Position numbers and translations under genes: made by a program. 62,416 nucleotides of DNA. It comes from Planctomycetota bacterium (GTDB lineage: Bacteria > Planctomycetota > UBA1135 > GCA-002686595). This document shows positions 41,532 through 49,745 of the stretch, in pieces. The stretch spans positions 1-62,416 of the forward strand of contig JASLMK010000095.1 of the NCBI GenBank assembly GCA_030746555.1, read 5' to 3'. Position 1 is the first letter of the stretch. Every line of letters starts with the position of its first letter. The notes beneath the pieces were generated by a model that did no database searches, was not told the origin of the DNA, and worked only from the letters and a program-made list of their open reading frames with translations.

Positions 41532-43973
41532 TCAGAGCATGTTCGCCGTGGGGTTCCACAGCGTGCGCTTGATCACCACCGTATTGGGGTTGGTGACGTT
41601 CAGCATGTCCTTGAGGCGCCGGTCGTAGTTGAGCTGCAGGCCGATCTTGTAGGGCGATCCCGGCGGATTGGAGCTCGTTCCCTCGCCCTCGGGGTAGTAG
41701 CGCCCCGGAGTGAGCACGCCCAGGTCTGCGCAGACCAGGGCGCCGTTGAGGCGCAACTGACCGCGCATGCGGTCGTTGCGGTGGACGATGCCGAAGATCG
41801 CGTTGTTGGTGTAGAGCAGCCCGTCGATCTCCATGGGCGTGTCGTCCTCGTGGAGGCTCTCGAAGTACTCGATCGCGAGCTTCTGGAGGTAGTCGTCCAG
41901 CCACGCGCCGCCCGGAGTGAGCTGGGAGATCGCGGCCACCGGCAGGCCGGTCCCGCCCTCGAACAGGGCGCCGTTGGAGGTGTCGGTCGGGTCCCAGATG
42001 CTCAGGCGAGCGGGGTCCCAGGCCAGCGGCACCTCCTCGTCGCCGCGCCAGGTCCCGGTCGCCGGGTCGAACCACAGCCCGCCCTTGTTGTAGACCGGGA
42101 TCTCGTCGCCCGGACCGAAGTTGTAGTAGCGCGGCATCCAGTCGGGATCGTAGTTGGGGTTGGACATCGTCCAGGTGCCCGGGTCCTGGGGATCCTCGCC
42201 AGGGCCGGGGAGCACGGCCAGGGTGCGGTTGTCGGGGTTCACGATCGTCCAGGTCGAGGGATCCGCGGTGTCCTCGCCATTGCCGGGCAGCACGGCCTGG
42301 GTCTTGGACCACTCGCCGCGGTTGAACAAGGACAGCTCGGCCAGGGCGAAGTTCCAGTCTCCCGCCGCGTCGCCGGTGATGATGTCCAGGGGGCCGGGGT
42401 TGAGGAAGACCTGCGGCTTGAGGTAGTCGCCCAGGAGGACGTTGCCGCCGCAGGCCAGGCCCAGGGCGTTCTTGGTCCCGTCCTCGGCGATCCCGAAGGT
42501 CCGCGGTCCGGTGGGTGCGCCGGGGGGATCGCCCTCGAGGTACTCCAGCCCGTCGAGGTACTGCAGGTCGGTGGGGACGAAGATGTTGCCGCTGGCGATG
42601 ATCGTCCCCTCACCCTTGACGTAGCCGTTGATGACGACGTCGCCCTCGATCGCGACGGTGCCGTCGATGACGATCGGGTTCTGCTCGGTCCCCGAGAGGA
42701 TCACGTTGCCCGACGTGCTCGACGGCAAGGACGGCTGGTTGCCGTTGAACAGCGCGTTCGCGTACTCCTGGGTCGTGTCGATGATGAAGTCGTGGTCGGT
42801 GACGTTGATGACGCCCGCGATGATCGCTCCCTCCGCGCTCTGGGAGGCGGCGTAGAACTCGTTGGGATCGACGATGCGGTTGTCGGCGCCGGTCGGGTCG
42901 GGCTCGCCCGTCTCGGGATCGATGCCGCCGTCGTCGGGGAAGGGCGGCGGGAACGCGGTCGGAAGCTGCCCATCGGGCATGTCGCTGTGCTCGGTCGGGT
43001 AGTTCAAGTACAGGTTCTCTCCCGGCTGCGGGGGATCGCCGGCTGGCTGGAAGTCGGCCACGGTCAACTCGCCCCAGCCGTCCTCGACGAGGTCGCCGTC
43101 CGTGTCGAACTCGAACGACTTGAGGGTCTGGTCGGACCACACCCCGATCGGCAGGCCGTCCTGGTCGGTCACGGGCCCCCGCACGTAGAGCGAGCCGGCG
43201 ATGAACGAGTCGGCGTCCCAGTCGCTGATGTCGGGGCGGTTGTCCCAGTTGTCCCGGATCATCATGCTCTCCAGGGTCCCGACCTTGATGCGCTCGAAGC
43301 TCCCGTAGCTGGCCGGGTCGGTGTTGTAGTAGCGCTCCACCGAGTCGATCTGCGTGTGGCAGAACACGCAGTTGACGTTGTTGGCCAGCACGCCGTACTG
43401 GAAGCCCTCGAACTGCTCGGGCTCGATGGTGTAGACCATCTGGATGGCGCGGTTGAGCACGGGGTTCACGATCCCCTGACCGCGGTTCGTGCTGGCGGAG
43501 ACGGTGACGTACAGCCTGGTCGCTTCGTCCTCGTCGCGCCGCACGACCCGCAGTGCATCGACGTTCACGTTGTCGAACTCCGCGTCCTGCACGTCCGCGC
43601 CCGGGATGCCCGCCTCCACGAGGAGGTCGACGCCCTGGCCGGCTCCCGGCGCGCCGCCAGGACCGCTGTCGGCGATCCCCGCGTCGTCGAGGAAGGACCG
43701 GAAGGAGGCGATGTCTCCGGACGCGCCGCCCTCGGCGGCGAGGTAGTCGGTCCACAGCCGCTCGGTGGCCAGGATGCCGACGCTCTCGACGGCGCTGGTC
43801 AGGGTGTACTCGTCGTTCTGGAAGCTCACGACGCGCGCGCCGCTGAGGTTCGCCATCAGCATGGCCAAGCCCATCATGGCCACCATCGAGGTCACGATCA
43901 GGGCGGGGATCAGCGCCAGCCCGCGCCGTCGTTCGCGCCCGTTCACCGTCGGCTTGTCGATCACTACGCTCAT
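41532..43973 (-). CDS. PilX-like pilus-associated protein with CxxCH motif and beta-helix-like region
   Basis: The 813-residue protein has a type IV pilin/PilX-like start: short basic stretch RERRRG, then a hydrophobic helix (about 19-43). Residues 202-206 read CVFCH, the only heme-c-type CxxCH in the window, in the segment VLANNVNCVFCHTQIDS. Residues about 400-470 carry repeated beta turns of the kind GTVAIEGDVVINGYVKGEG, suggesting a beta-helix or bactofilin-like stack. AGGGA just before ATG 43973 is a good ribosome site. It follows two prepilin genes. Whether heme is attached is unknown. Confidence 0.72.
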   Translation of the reverse strand: MSVVIDKPTVNGRERRRGLALIPALIVTSMVAMMGLAMLMANLSGARVVSFQNDEYTLTSAVESVGILATERLWTDYLAAEGGASGDIASFRSFLDDAGIADSGPGGAPGAGQGVDLLVEAGIPGADVQDAEFDNVNVDALRVVRRDEDEATRLYVTVSASTNRGQGIVNPVLNRAIQMVYTIEPEQFEGFQYGVLANNVNCVFCHTQIDSVERYYNTDPASYGSFERIKVGTLESMMIRDNWDNRPDISDWDADSFIAGSLYVRGPVTDQDGLPIGVWSDQTLKSFEFDTDGDLVEDGWGELTVADFQPAGDPPQPGENLYLNYPTEHSDMPDGQLPTAFPPPFPDDGGIDPETGEPDPTGADNRIVDPNEFYAASQSAEGAIIAGVINVTDHDFIIDTTQEYANALFNGNQPSLPSSTSGNVILSGTEQNPIVIDGTVAIEGDVVINGYVKGEGTIIASGNIFVPTDLQYLDGLEYLEGDPPGAPTGPRTFGIAEDGTKNALGLACGGNVLLGDYLKPQVFLNPGPLDIITGDAAGDWNFALAELSLFNRGEWSKTQAVLPGNGEDTADPSTWTIVNPDNRTLAVLPGPGEDPQDPGTWTMSNPNYDPDWMPRYYNFGPGDEIPVYNKGGLWFDPATGTWRGDEEVPLAWDPARLSIWDPTDTSNGALFEGGTGLPVAAISQLTPGGAWLDDYLQKLAIEYFESLHEDDTPMEIDGLLYTNNAIFGIVHRNDRMRGQLRLNGALVCADLGVLTPGRYYPEGEGTSSNPPGSPYKIGLQLNYDRRLKDMLNVTNPNTVVIKRTLWNPTANML

Positions 43974-44057
43974 TCCCTGCCGCTCCCTTGTTCTTGCCTC
44001 GTTCTGTCCCTCGCCGCCGCTCCCTCCCGCGGCCGCCCCCGTCTGTGTACTGGATCG

Positions 44058-44100
44058 TCCCGAAATGACGGGGTTTTTGAGCGAATCGGTGTTTTCGGGA
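44058..44100 (-). promoter_or_regulatory. Inverted repeat in the leader of the PilX-like gene
   Basis: TCCCGAAA at 44058-44065 and TTTCGGGA at 44093-44100 are perfect inverted repeats separated by 27 bases, in the 131-base gap 43974-44104 between two pilus-like genes. The segment is unusually AT-rich for this window. It could be an RNA stem or an operator. Inside it, plus-strand CCCG...CGGG followed by TTTTT resembles a terminator for antisense transcripts. Confidence 0.4.
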
Positions 44101-44104
44101 GGGC

Positions 44105-45172
44105 TCACCCCGCGGGGTCGTTGCGCAGGAAGATCACGGACTCCACGCGGCGTACGATGGGGATGTTGGAGACCGAGCGCCCGACGATGAACAGGCGCAC
44201 GTGCAGGCGGCGGGCGTCCTCGTCCCACAGGAAGATCGGGTCGTCGAAGCCGTCGCCGTCGAGGTCTCCGCCCCAGTTGCAGCGTTCCTGCAGGACGTTG
44301 GCCGGCCCCATGCCCAGGCTGGAGGGCTGGGCGGTCGGGTCGGTCGTGTCCCAGCACGAGCGCCTGAGCTGTCCCACGTCGAATGCGTCGTCGGTGTCGC
44401 GGTCGCCGTTGAGGTCGTCCCCGGTGGCGGACTCGAAGAGGACGTCGCGCGGCACGAAGGAGAGGGCCATCCAGCCATCGAGCGTGCCGAGGCCGTCGAG
44501 CTCCGCACCCCACTGAAGGTCGTCGCCGTCGAGGTAGTCGGGAGGCGTCGAGTCGGAGGGATCCACGGGGACGCGGTAGGAGAAGCCCGTGCCGTCGCCG
44601 CGGAAGTAGCTCGGCCCCAGGGCGCTGAGCGCCACGCCGTCCCAGGAGCCCGGCGGCGGCGTCTCCTGCTCCTCGAGGGTCTCCGCCAGCCCGGCCCACA
44701 TCAGCTCCGAGCCGATCGGGTGGGAGGAGGCCGTGGTGCACTGCTGGCCGCGAACGAGACCGACGAAGCGCACCTGGCCAGCCTCGAGGTTCGCGTACAG
44801 GATGCGCTCCTCGTCCTCCCCACCGCGCTCCACCAGCAGCATCCCGTCGTCGGGGAAGCCGAGGGTGGAGTCGACCTGGATGTTGGTCGTCGTGCCGACC
44901 GAGACGGTCTGGGTGATCGAGGCGATCGGGTTCGCGCCTCGGGCGTCCGCCAGCTCACTCTCGAGCTCGCGCAGCATCTGCTGGGCGTTCATCTCGGCGA
45001 CGGAGATGCCCAGAGTCGATTGGGCGAGCTGGGTGTCGCGCTGCACGACGTTGAAGATCGACAGCATGACCACGGTCAGGATGCTGAAGGCGACGAGCAA
45101 CTCGACGACGGTCATGCCTCGCCGGTGCCTGAAGCCGCCCGAGGGGGCGGGGCTGGTGGTGCGCGGTCCCAT
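44105..45172 (-). CDS. PilW-like prepilin
   Basis: The 355-residue protein has a leader ending RHRRG, then MTVVELLVAFSILTVVMLSI, the prepilin peptidase site (G|MTVVE) and N-methylated helix of type IV pilin-like proteins. The rest is an exported globular part with acidic calcium-loop-like segments (DLNGDRDTDD; DLDGDGFDD). It is likely a minor pilin or type II secretion pseudopilin. It starts 8 bases after the next gene upstream and belongs to the same transcript. Confidence 0.85.
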   Translation of the reverse strand: MGPRTTSPAPSGGFRHRRGMTVVELLVAFSILTVVMLSIFNVVQRDTQLAQSTLGISVAEMNAQQMLRELESELADARGANPIASITQTVSVGTTTNIQVDSTLGFPDDGMLLVERGGEDEERILYANLEAGQVRFVGLVRGQQCTTASSHPIGSELMWAGLAETLEEQETPPPGSWDGVALSALGPSYFRGDGTGFSYRVPVDPSDSTPPDYLDGDDLQWGAELDGLGTLDGWMALSFVPRDVLFESATGDDLNGDRDTDDAFDVGQLRRSCWDTTDPTAQPSSLGMGPANVLQERCNWGGDLDGDGFDDPIFLWDEDARRLHVRLFIVGRSVSNIPIVRRVESVIFLRNDPAG

Positions 45173-45180
45173 GGCGGTGC

Positions 45181-45771
45181 TCAGTAGCCGATGATGAAGA
45201 ACGGGTGAGCCAGACGGACCTCGCCCGAAACGCCCTTCCAGCGCGTCCGAACGATCACCGGGAGGATGCGCGCCCCCGTGGTCACGTCGTCGTTGTCGGC
45301 CTCGCCGTCACCGTCGAGGTCGCGCGGCATCCCCAGCTCGAACCCCAGTTGGGCGTCGGTCAGCTGCTCGTCGGTGACGACGATCACGGATCCGACGGCG
45401 GTCTCCCCGTCCGCGGGACCGAGGCCGGTCACGTCGAAGCTCGGTCCGAACGCGCCTCCGGGCTCGAAGGCCGCGACGAGGTCCACCGACCACTGTCCTG
45501 GGTTGGCGGTGAGCGTGCGGGCGGAGAAGGCCTGGATCTCCTCGGAGATCAGGCGCACGGCGTTCTGGGCCACGGCGCGCTCGCGGTTCTGGCGCCTGAG
45601 GGAGTGGGTGTGGAGGGTGGAGGCGCTCATGGCCAACAGGGCCACCATCAGCACCGTCACCGCCAAGCTGAGCTCCATCATCGTGAAGCCCGCCCTCCGG
45701 GGGCGGCGTGCACCCGGCCCGGCGCCCCGGCGGGGGCGCGCCCATCCTGTTCCACCACTCACAAGGGGCAC
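45181..45771 (-). CDS. Prepilin-type N-terminal cleavage protein
   Basis: The 196-residue protein has a long basic leader, then RAGFTMMELSLAVTVLMVALL, a clear prepilin cleavage site (G|FTMME). A DLDGDGEADNDD loop near residue 155 resembles a calcium site. Its start is uncertain: GTG 45771 or GTG 45762, neither with a ribosome site. The 87-base gap to rho holds the palindromes GAGGGCCCTC and AGGAATTCCT but no obvious terminator, so read-through from rho is possible. Confidence 0.8.
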   Translation of the reverse strand: MPLVSGGTGWARPRRGAGPGARRPRRAGFTMMELSLAVTVLMVALLAMSASTLHTHSLRRQNRERAVAQNAVRLISEEIQAFSARTLTANPGQWSVDLVAAFEPGGAFGPSFDVTGLGPADGETAVGSVIVVTDEQLTDAQLGFELGMPRDLDGDGEADNDDVTTGARILPVIVRTRWKGVSGEVRLAHPFFIIGY

Positions 45772-45858
45772 TTCGGCCGGCCAACGCGCGCCGCTGGAAG
45801 GAATTCCTAATTGCTTGTGAAAGGAAGTCCCTTCTACCCAACCTGCCCCCGAGGGCCC

Positions 45859-47322
45859 TCAGGAGCCGATCGAGAGCAGGAACTCGCCGTTCACGCGCGT
45901 CTTGCGCATCTTCTGGATCAGCATCTCCATGGCCTCGACGGGGTCGAGCTCGTTGAGGACCTTGCGCAGCATCCAGACGCGGCGGATCTCCTCCTCGTTG
46001 AAGAGCAGCTCCTCCTTGCGCGTCCCCGAGCGGTTGATGTCGATGGCGGGGAAGATGCGCCGGTCCGACAGGCGCCGGTCCAAGACGAGCTCCATGTTCC
46101 CGGTGCCCTTGAACTCCTCGAAGATGACCTCGTCCATCTTCGAGCCGGTCTCGATCAGGGCCGTCCCCAGGATCGTCAGCGAGCCGCCGTCCTCGAGCTT
46201 GCGTGCGGCGCCGAAGAAGCGCTTGGGGAACTGCAGGGCGGTGGCTTCGATGCCGCCGGAGAGCAGCTTGCCGTTGCTGGGGGCCTCGACGTTGCAGGCT
46301 CGGGCGAGGCGCGTGATCGAGTCGAGCAGGATCACGACGTCCTCTCCGGCCTCCACCATCGAGCGCGCCTTCTTGATCACCATGTCGGCCACCTGGATGT
46401 GGCGCCAGGCGGGCTCGTCGAAGGTCGAGCTGATGACCTCGCGGCGCTTGCCGGGCACGTTGCGCTCGAAGTCGGTGACCTCCTCGGGTCGCTCGTCCAC
46501 CAGCAGCACGATCAGGTGCGCCTCGGGGGCGTTGGTGACCACCGAGTTCGCCAGCATCTGCAGCAGGACGGTCTTGCCCGTCCGCGGCGGGGCGACGATC
46601 AGGCCGCGCTGGCCCTTGCCGATCGGCGTGATCAGATCGACGATGCGCATCTCCAGCGGGTTCTCGTCGGTCCCCTCCAGGAGGATGCGCTGCTCGGGAT
46701 AGATCGGGACGAGCTCCTTGAACGTCGTGCGCCCCTCGATGTCCCCGGGGGCATTGCCGTCGATCTCCTCGACCGTGCGCAGGGTGAAGAGGGTCTCGCC
46801 CGCGCTCGTCGGACGCAGGGCGCCGCGCACCCACATGCCCGCCCGCAGGTTGGCCGACGCCACCAGGGAGGGGGGGACGAAGACGTCCTCCAGGCTCGGC
46901 ATGTAGTCGGTGAAGGGGAAGCGCAGGAACGCGTGCCCCTCGGCGACGATGTCGACCAGCCCCTCGGCGATCACCGGAATGTGGCCCTCCAGGCGCCGGC
47001 ACGTGATCGCCCACACGACGTCGCGTCGGTTGCGGCCGGGCTCGGCCACCTTCTCCTTGGCGGCCACCTCGATCAGCTCGGAGAGGTTCTGGGCCTGCAG
47101 CAACGCGTGCTCGACGGGCTTGGGCTTCGTCTTCTTCTTGTAGGGCGGCAGGGCGTCCACGAGCTCCGCCACGCCCTCCTCGTCGAGGTCGGCGGGCAGG
47201 TTGTCGTAGTCGATACGCGGCACCTCGGGATCGGTGTTCGCGGGACGGCGGGCGCCTCCCTTGTTCTTGCGGTAGAAGGGCTTCTTCTTCTGGAACGGGC
47301 GCTTCTTCTGGGCGGTGGCCAT
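45859..47322 (-). CDS. rho: Transcription termination factor Rho
   Basis: Rho is the hexameric RNA helicase that ends transcription of untranslated RNA. The 487-residue protein has a Lys/Arg-rich N-terminal extension (first ~35 residues), the RNA-binding domain with GHAFLRF, the ATPase P loop APPRTGKTVLLQ, LLVDERPEEVTDF, ILLDSITRLARACN and the R-loop GTALIETGSKMDEVIFEEFKG (split). ATG 47322 directly precedes the basic extension. It is followed downstream by pilin genes, which is an unusual neighbourhood. Confidence 0.97.
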   Translation of the reverse strand: MATAQKKRPFQKKKPFYRKNKGGARRPANTDPEVPRIDYDNLPADLDEEGVAELVDALPPYKKKTKPKPVEHALLQAQNLSELIEVAAKEKVAEPGRNRRDVVWAITCRRLEGHIPVIAEGLVDIVAEGHAFLRFPFTDYMPSLEDVFVPPSLVASANLRAGMWVRGALRPTSAGETLFTLRTVEEIDGNAPGDIEGRTTFKELVPIYPEQRILLEGTDENPLEMRIVDLITPIGKGQRGLIVAPPRTGKTVLLQMLANSVVTNAPEAHLIVLLVDERPEEVTDFERNVPGKRREVISSTFDEPAWRHIQVADMVIKKARSMVEAGEDVVILLDSITRLARACNVEAPSNGKLLSGGIEATALQFPKRFFGAARKLEDGGSLTILGTALIETGSKMDEVIFEEFKGTGNMELVLDRRLSDRRIFPAIDINRSGTRKEELLFNEEEIRRVWMLRKVLNELDPVEAMEMLIQKMRKTRVNGEFLLSIGS

Positions 47323-47392
47323 GGTCTGGGTGCGGCTGGTTCTCTGGCTGCCCTCGGCGGGCTGTCGGTGGGGGTGGTGGGTGGTGCGATCG

Positions 47393-48022
47393 CTAGCCCA
47401 GTCCCTCCGCGGCGAGGACCTCGCGCACCCGCTCGGCGAGCTCATCGAGCCCCGACTCGTTGGTGATCACGTGATGTGCGCGGGCCATCTTCTCCTCGAG
47501 AGGCATCTGGGTGTTCTCCCTGCGCGCGACCTCCCCGGGTTCCCAGCCGCGCCGTCGGACAGCTCGGCGGTCGCGTCGCGCGGCGTCGACCGCCACGAAG
47601 ACCAGGAAGTCGCACAGGCCCGTGAGGCCGTGCTCGCGCTCGTTCTCCAACAGGAGCGGCACGTCGAGCACAGCCGGCCCGCGACCGCGGTCGCGGGCAT
47701 CGGTCAGGCCAGCCAGTATCTTCCCACGAACGAGCGGATGGATCCAGTCTTCGAGCCGCGTTCGTACCTCGGGCTCGCTGAAGGCCCTGCGGGCCAGGGC
47801 CGCCCGGTCCACCCGGCCCTGGTCGTCGACAAGCGCCGCCCCCAGCTCCGCGCCCACGCGCGCCGCCAGGTCGGGGTCGGCCAGGGCCTCGTGGGCCAGG
47901 GCGTCGGCGTCCAGCACGACTCCCGTCTCCCCGGCCAACAGGCGCGCCACGACCGACTTCCCCGAGGCAATGCCCCCCAGGACGCCGACGACGACGAGCC
48001 CCTCTTTCGTAAAATCCTCCAT
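47393..48022 (-). CDS. coaE: Dephospho-CoA kinase
   Basis: The enzyme phosphorylates dephospho-CoA, the last step of CoA synthesis. The 209-residue protein has the P loop GVLGGIASGKS, DADALAHEAL, the CoA-domain segment LEDWIHPLVR, and DVPLLLENEREHG. ATG 48022 starts just before the core. rho follows after 70 bases; the pairing coaE-rho is common in planctomycete-like genomes as far as I recall, but this is not checked. Confidence 0.94.
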   Translation of the reverse strand: MEDFTKEGLVVVGVLGGIASGKSVVARLLAGETGVVLDADALAHEALADPDLAARVGAELGAALVDDQGRVDRAALARRAFSEPEVRTRLEDWIHPLVRGKILAGLTDARDRGRGPAVLDVPLLLENEREHGLTGLCDFLVFVAVDAARRDRRAVRRRGWEPGEVARRENTQMPLEEKMARAHHVITNESGLDELAERVREVLAAEGLG

Positions 48023-48350
48023 TCGGGACCGAGCGGATCGAAAACCAAGCCCCGCCCGGGCGGTAGGGGGTGTCGGAAAGGCCGGCGCCCCTCGGCGGCG
48101 GTCCGTTCCACAGCCGTCCTGGAAGCCGATGTCACCAGAGGTTACGACGCCGGGGCGACCGGTCAAGGAGGCCGATTTCCCTTGCCGGGAGCGATCCTCG
48201 TCGGTTATCACCTCCGAGCGAAATCGGGGGGCTTTGTCCGCTAGGGCGCGCTCCCTTCCAGGTCCCCCAGGCACCCCTCAGTCGTCCCCAAGAACCCTCC
48301 CCGGCGCCCTCTCGGACGGCGTTGGAGGCGGAATCCCCAAGGTTCACCGC
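48023..48350. promoter_or_regulatory. 328-base divergent region between coaE and the BRCT-like gene
   Basis: No gene is seen. The inverted repeat CCGATTTC (48172-48179) and GAAATCGG (48220-48227) encloses about 40 bases. On the minus strand TTGACC, a 16-base spacer and TAACCT make a weak promoter pointing to coaE. The rest is GC-rich without clear motifs. Confidence 0.35.
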
Positions 48351-49604
48351 ATGATCCATCCCTCCCGTCGCGGCGCAGCGCGCGTCCCCATCATCTGGAT
48401 GGTGGCCGTCATGGTCGCCTTCTTCGTGGCCCTCGCCCTGGTCTTCATTTCCAACGACGAAGCGGCCAAGGCGCAGGAGTCCGCGGCGGCCATGAAGACC
48501 GAGCGAGACGCAGCGAACCTGACCGCCCAGCAGTCGCGCCAGACGATCCGGGAGATCTCCGAGGTCCTCGGTCACTACGACGAGACGACCGCCTCGGCGG
48601 AGTCGGACGTCACCGCCGCGACCGCCGGTCTCGACCAGGTCAAGGCCGCCTTCCCCGACATGGGGCCGGCCGTGGCCAACTTCGAGCAGGCCACCGCCCG
48701 CATCATCCCCGCCTGGAACGCCAAGGTGCGCGAGGTCGCCGACCTCAACCAGCAGGTGGGCCAGCTGCAGGCCGACATCGCCGCCAAGAACCAGACCCTG
48801 ACCGAGCTGGCGCAGACCAAGGACGCTCAGCTCGCGGACCTGCGGTCGCAGTTGACCGACGCCGAGCAGGCCGCCGCCGCCCGCCAGAGCGATCTCGAGT
48901 CCGAGGTCGCCTCGGTGCGCAACACACTCGGGGACACCGAGCGCCAGCTCGCCCGCCTGACCGGCGAGAAGGAAGACGTCCAGCGCGGCTGGGACGACCG
49001 CGAGGTCGAGATGTCCACGCGCTTCCGCGAGATGGGCTCCAAGCTCGCGTTCCTGCGGGAGCCCGAGAAGGCCGACGGCGAGATCCTGGCCGTGTCGAAG
49101 GACCTGGGCCTGGGCTGGATCAACCTCGGCGAACGCAACCGGTTGTTTGAGGGCATGAGCTTCCGCGTGGTCGACGGGACGCCCGGCGACCACCGGGTGA
49201 AGGCCTGGTGCCAGGTGCTCTCGGTGCAGGAGGACATGGCCGAGGTGGCTTTCAGTGCCCAGGCCGACCGCTTCAACCCGCCGACGCCGGGCGACGTGAT
49301 CTTCAACCCGCTCTACGACCCGGCCGGCGACCGCAATGCGGTCCTCGTCGGGCGCTTCTCGGGCACCTACAACGAGAAGGAGTTGCGCACTCTACTGGAC
49401 GGCATCCAGGTCAACGTGCAAGGGGTGTTGGACAAGACCACCGACTACCTCATCGTCGGCTCGGAGCTGTACCACGACGAGGACGGCGAGATACTCGAAG
49501 ACCCGCTCCAGCCCTCCGAGCTCTCGGTCTACAAGGAGGCCGAGGCCATGGGCGTGCAGATCGTGCCCCTCAAGCTGGTGCGCGAGTACTTCCGGCGCGG
49601 GTAG
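48351..49604 (+). CDS. Membrane-anchored coiled-coil protein with BRCT-like C-terminus
   Basis: The 417-residue protein has a basic N-terminus, one membrane helix (about 13-34), a long coiled coil (about 35-235, many heptads such as LADLRSQLTDAEQ), a small beta domain, and at 327-417 a BRCT-like fold. The latter shows VLVGRFSG, LLDGIQVNVQG, LDKTTDYLIVGSE and YKEAEAMGVQIVPLKLVREYF. By the positive-inside rule the coil and BRCT-like part would lie outside the cytoplasm, which would be odd for BRCT. I do not recognise the family. It diverges from coaE and precedes tatC. Confidence 0.7.
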   Translation: MIHPSRRGAARVPIIWMVAVMVAFFVALALVFISNDEAAKAQESAAAMKTERDAANLTAQQSRQTIREISEVLGHYDETTASAESDVTAATAGLDQVKAAFPDMGPAVANFEQATARIIPAWNAKVREVADLNQQVGQLQADIAAKNQTLTELAQTKDAQLADLRSQLTDAEQAAAARQSDLESEVASVRNTLGDTERQLARLTGEKEDVQRGWDDREVEMSTRFREMGSKLAFLREPEKADGEILAVSKDLGLGWINLGERNRLFEGMSFRVVDGTPGDHRVKAWCQVLSVQEDMAEVAFSAQADRFNPPTPGDVIFNPLYDPAGDRNAVLVGRFSGTYNEKELRTLLDGIQVNVQGVLDKTTDYLIVGSELYHDEDGEILEDPLQPSELSVYKEAEAMGVQIVPLKLVREYFRRG

Positions 49605-49697
49605 TCACCACCACCCCGGATCCAACGGGGGCGGCCGGGCAGCGGACCCGCTCGCGGGCGCGGCCTTCTCCCGTGCCCGGCGGCGAAGCATGATGGA

Positions 49698-49724
49698 CGG
49701 GCGGGGCTCAACGAGCTCCGCCCG
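49698..49724 (+). terminator. Strong GC hairpin before tatC
   Basis: CGGGCGGGGCTC, loop AAC and GAGCTCCGCCCG form a 12-base stem with one G-T wobble. It lies between the BRCT-like gene and tatC, 21 bases before the tatC ATG, within the 141-base gap 49605-49745. No T tract follows. It may end upstream transcripts or sit in the tatC leader. Confidence 0.45.
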
Positions 49725-49745
49725 CTCCGATTCCGGAGAGACCCC

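Noticed and set aside
44066..44092. Plus-strand hairpin with T tract as a terminator for trxB
   Set aside because: It lies 2.5 kb past the trxB stop inside the oppositely transcribed pilus region; at most it would act on antisense RNA.
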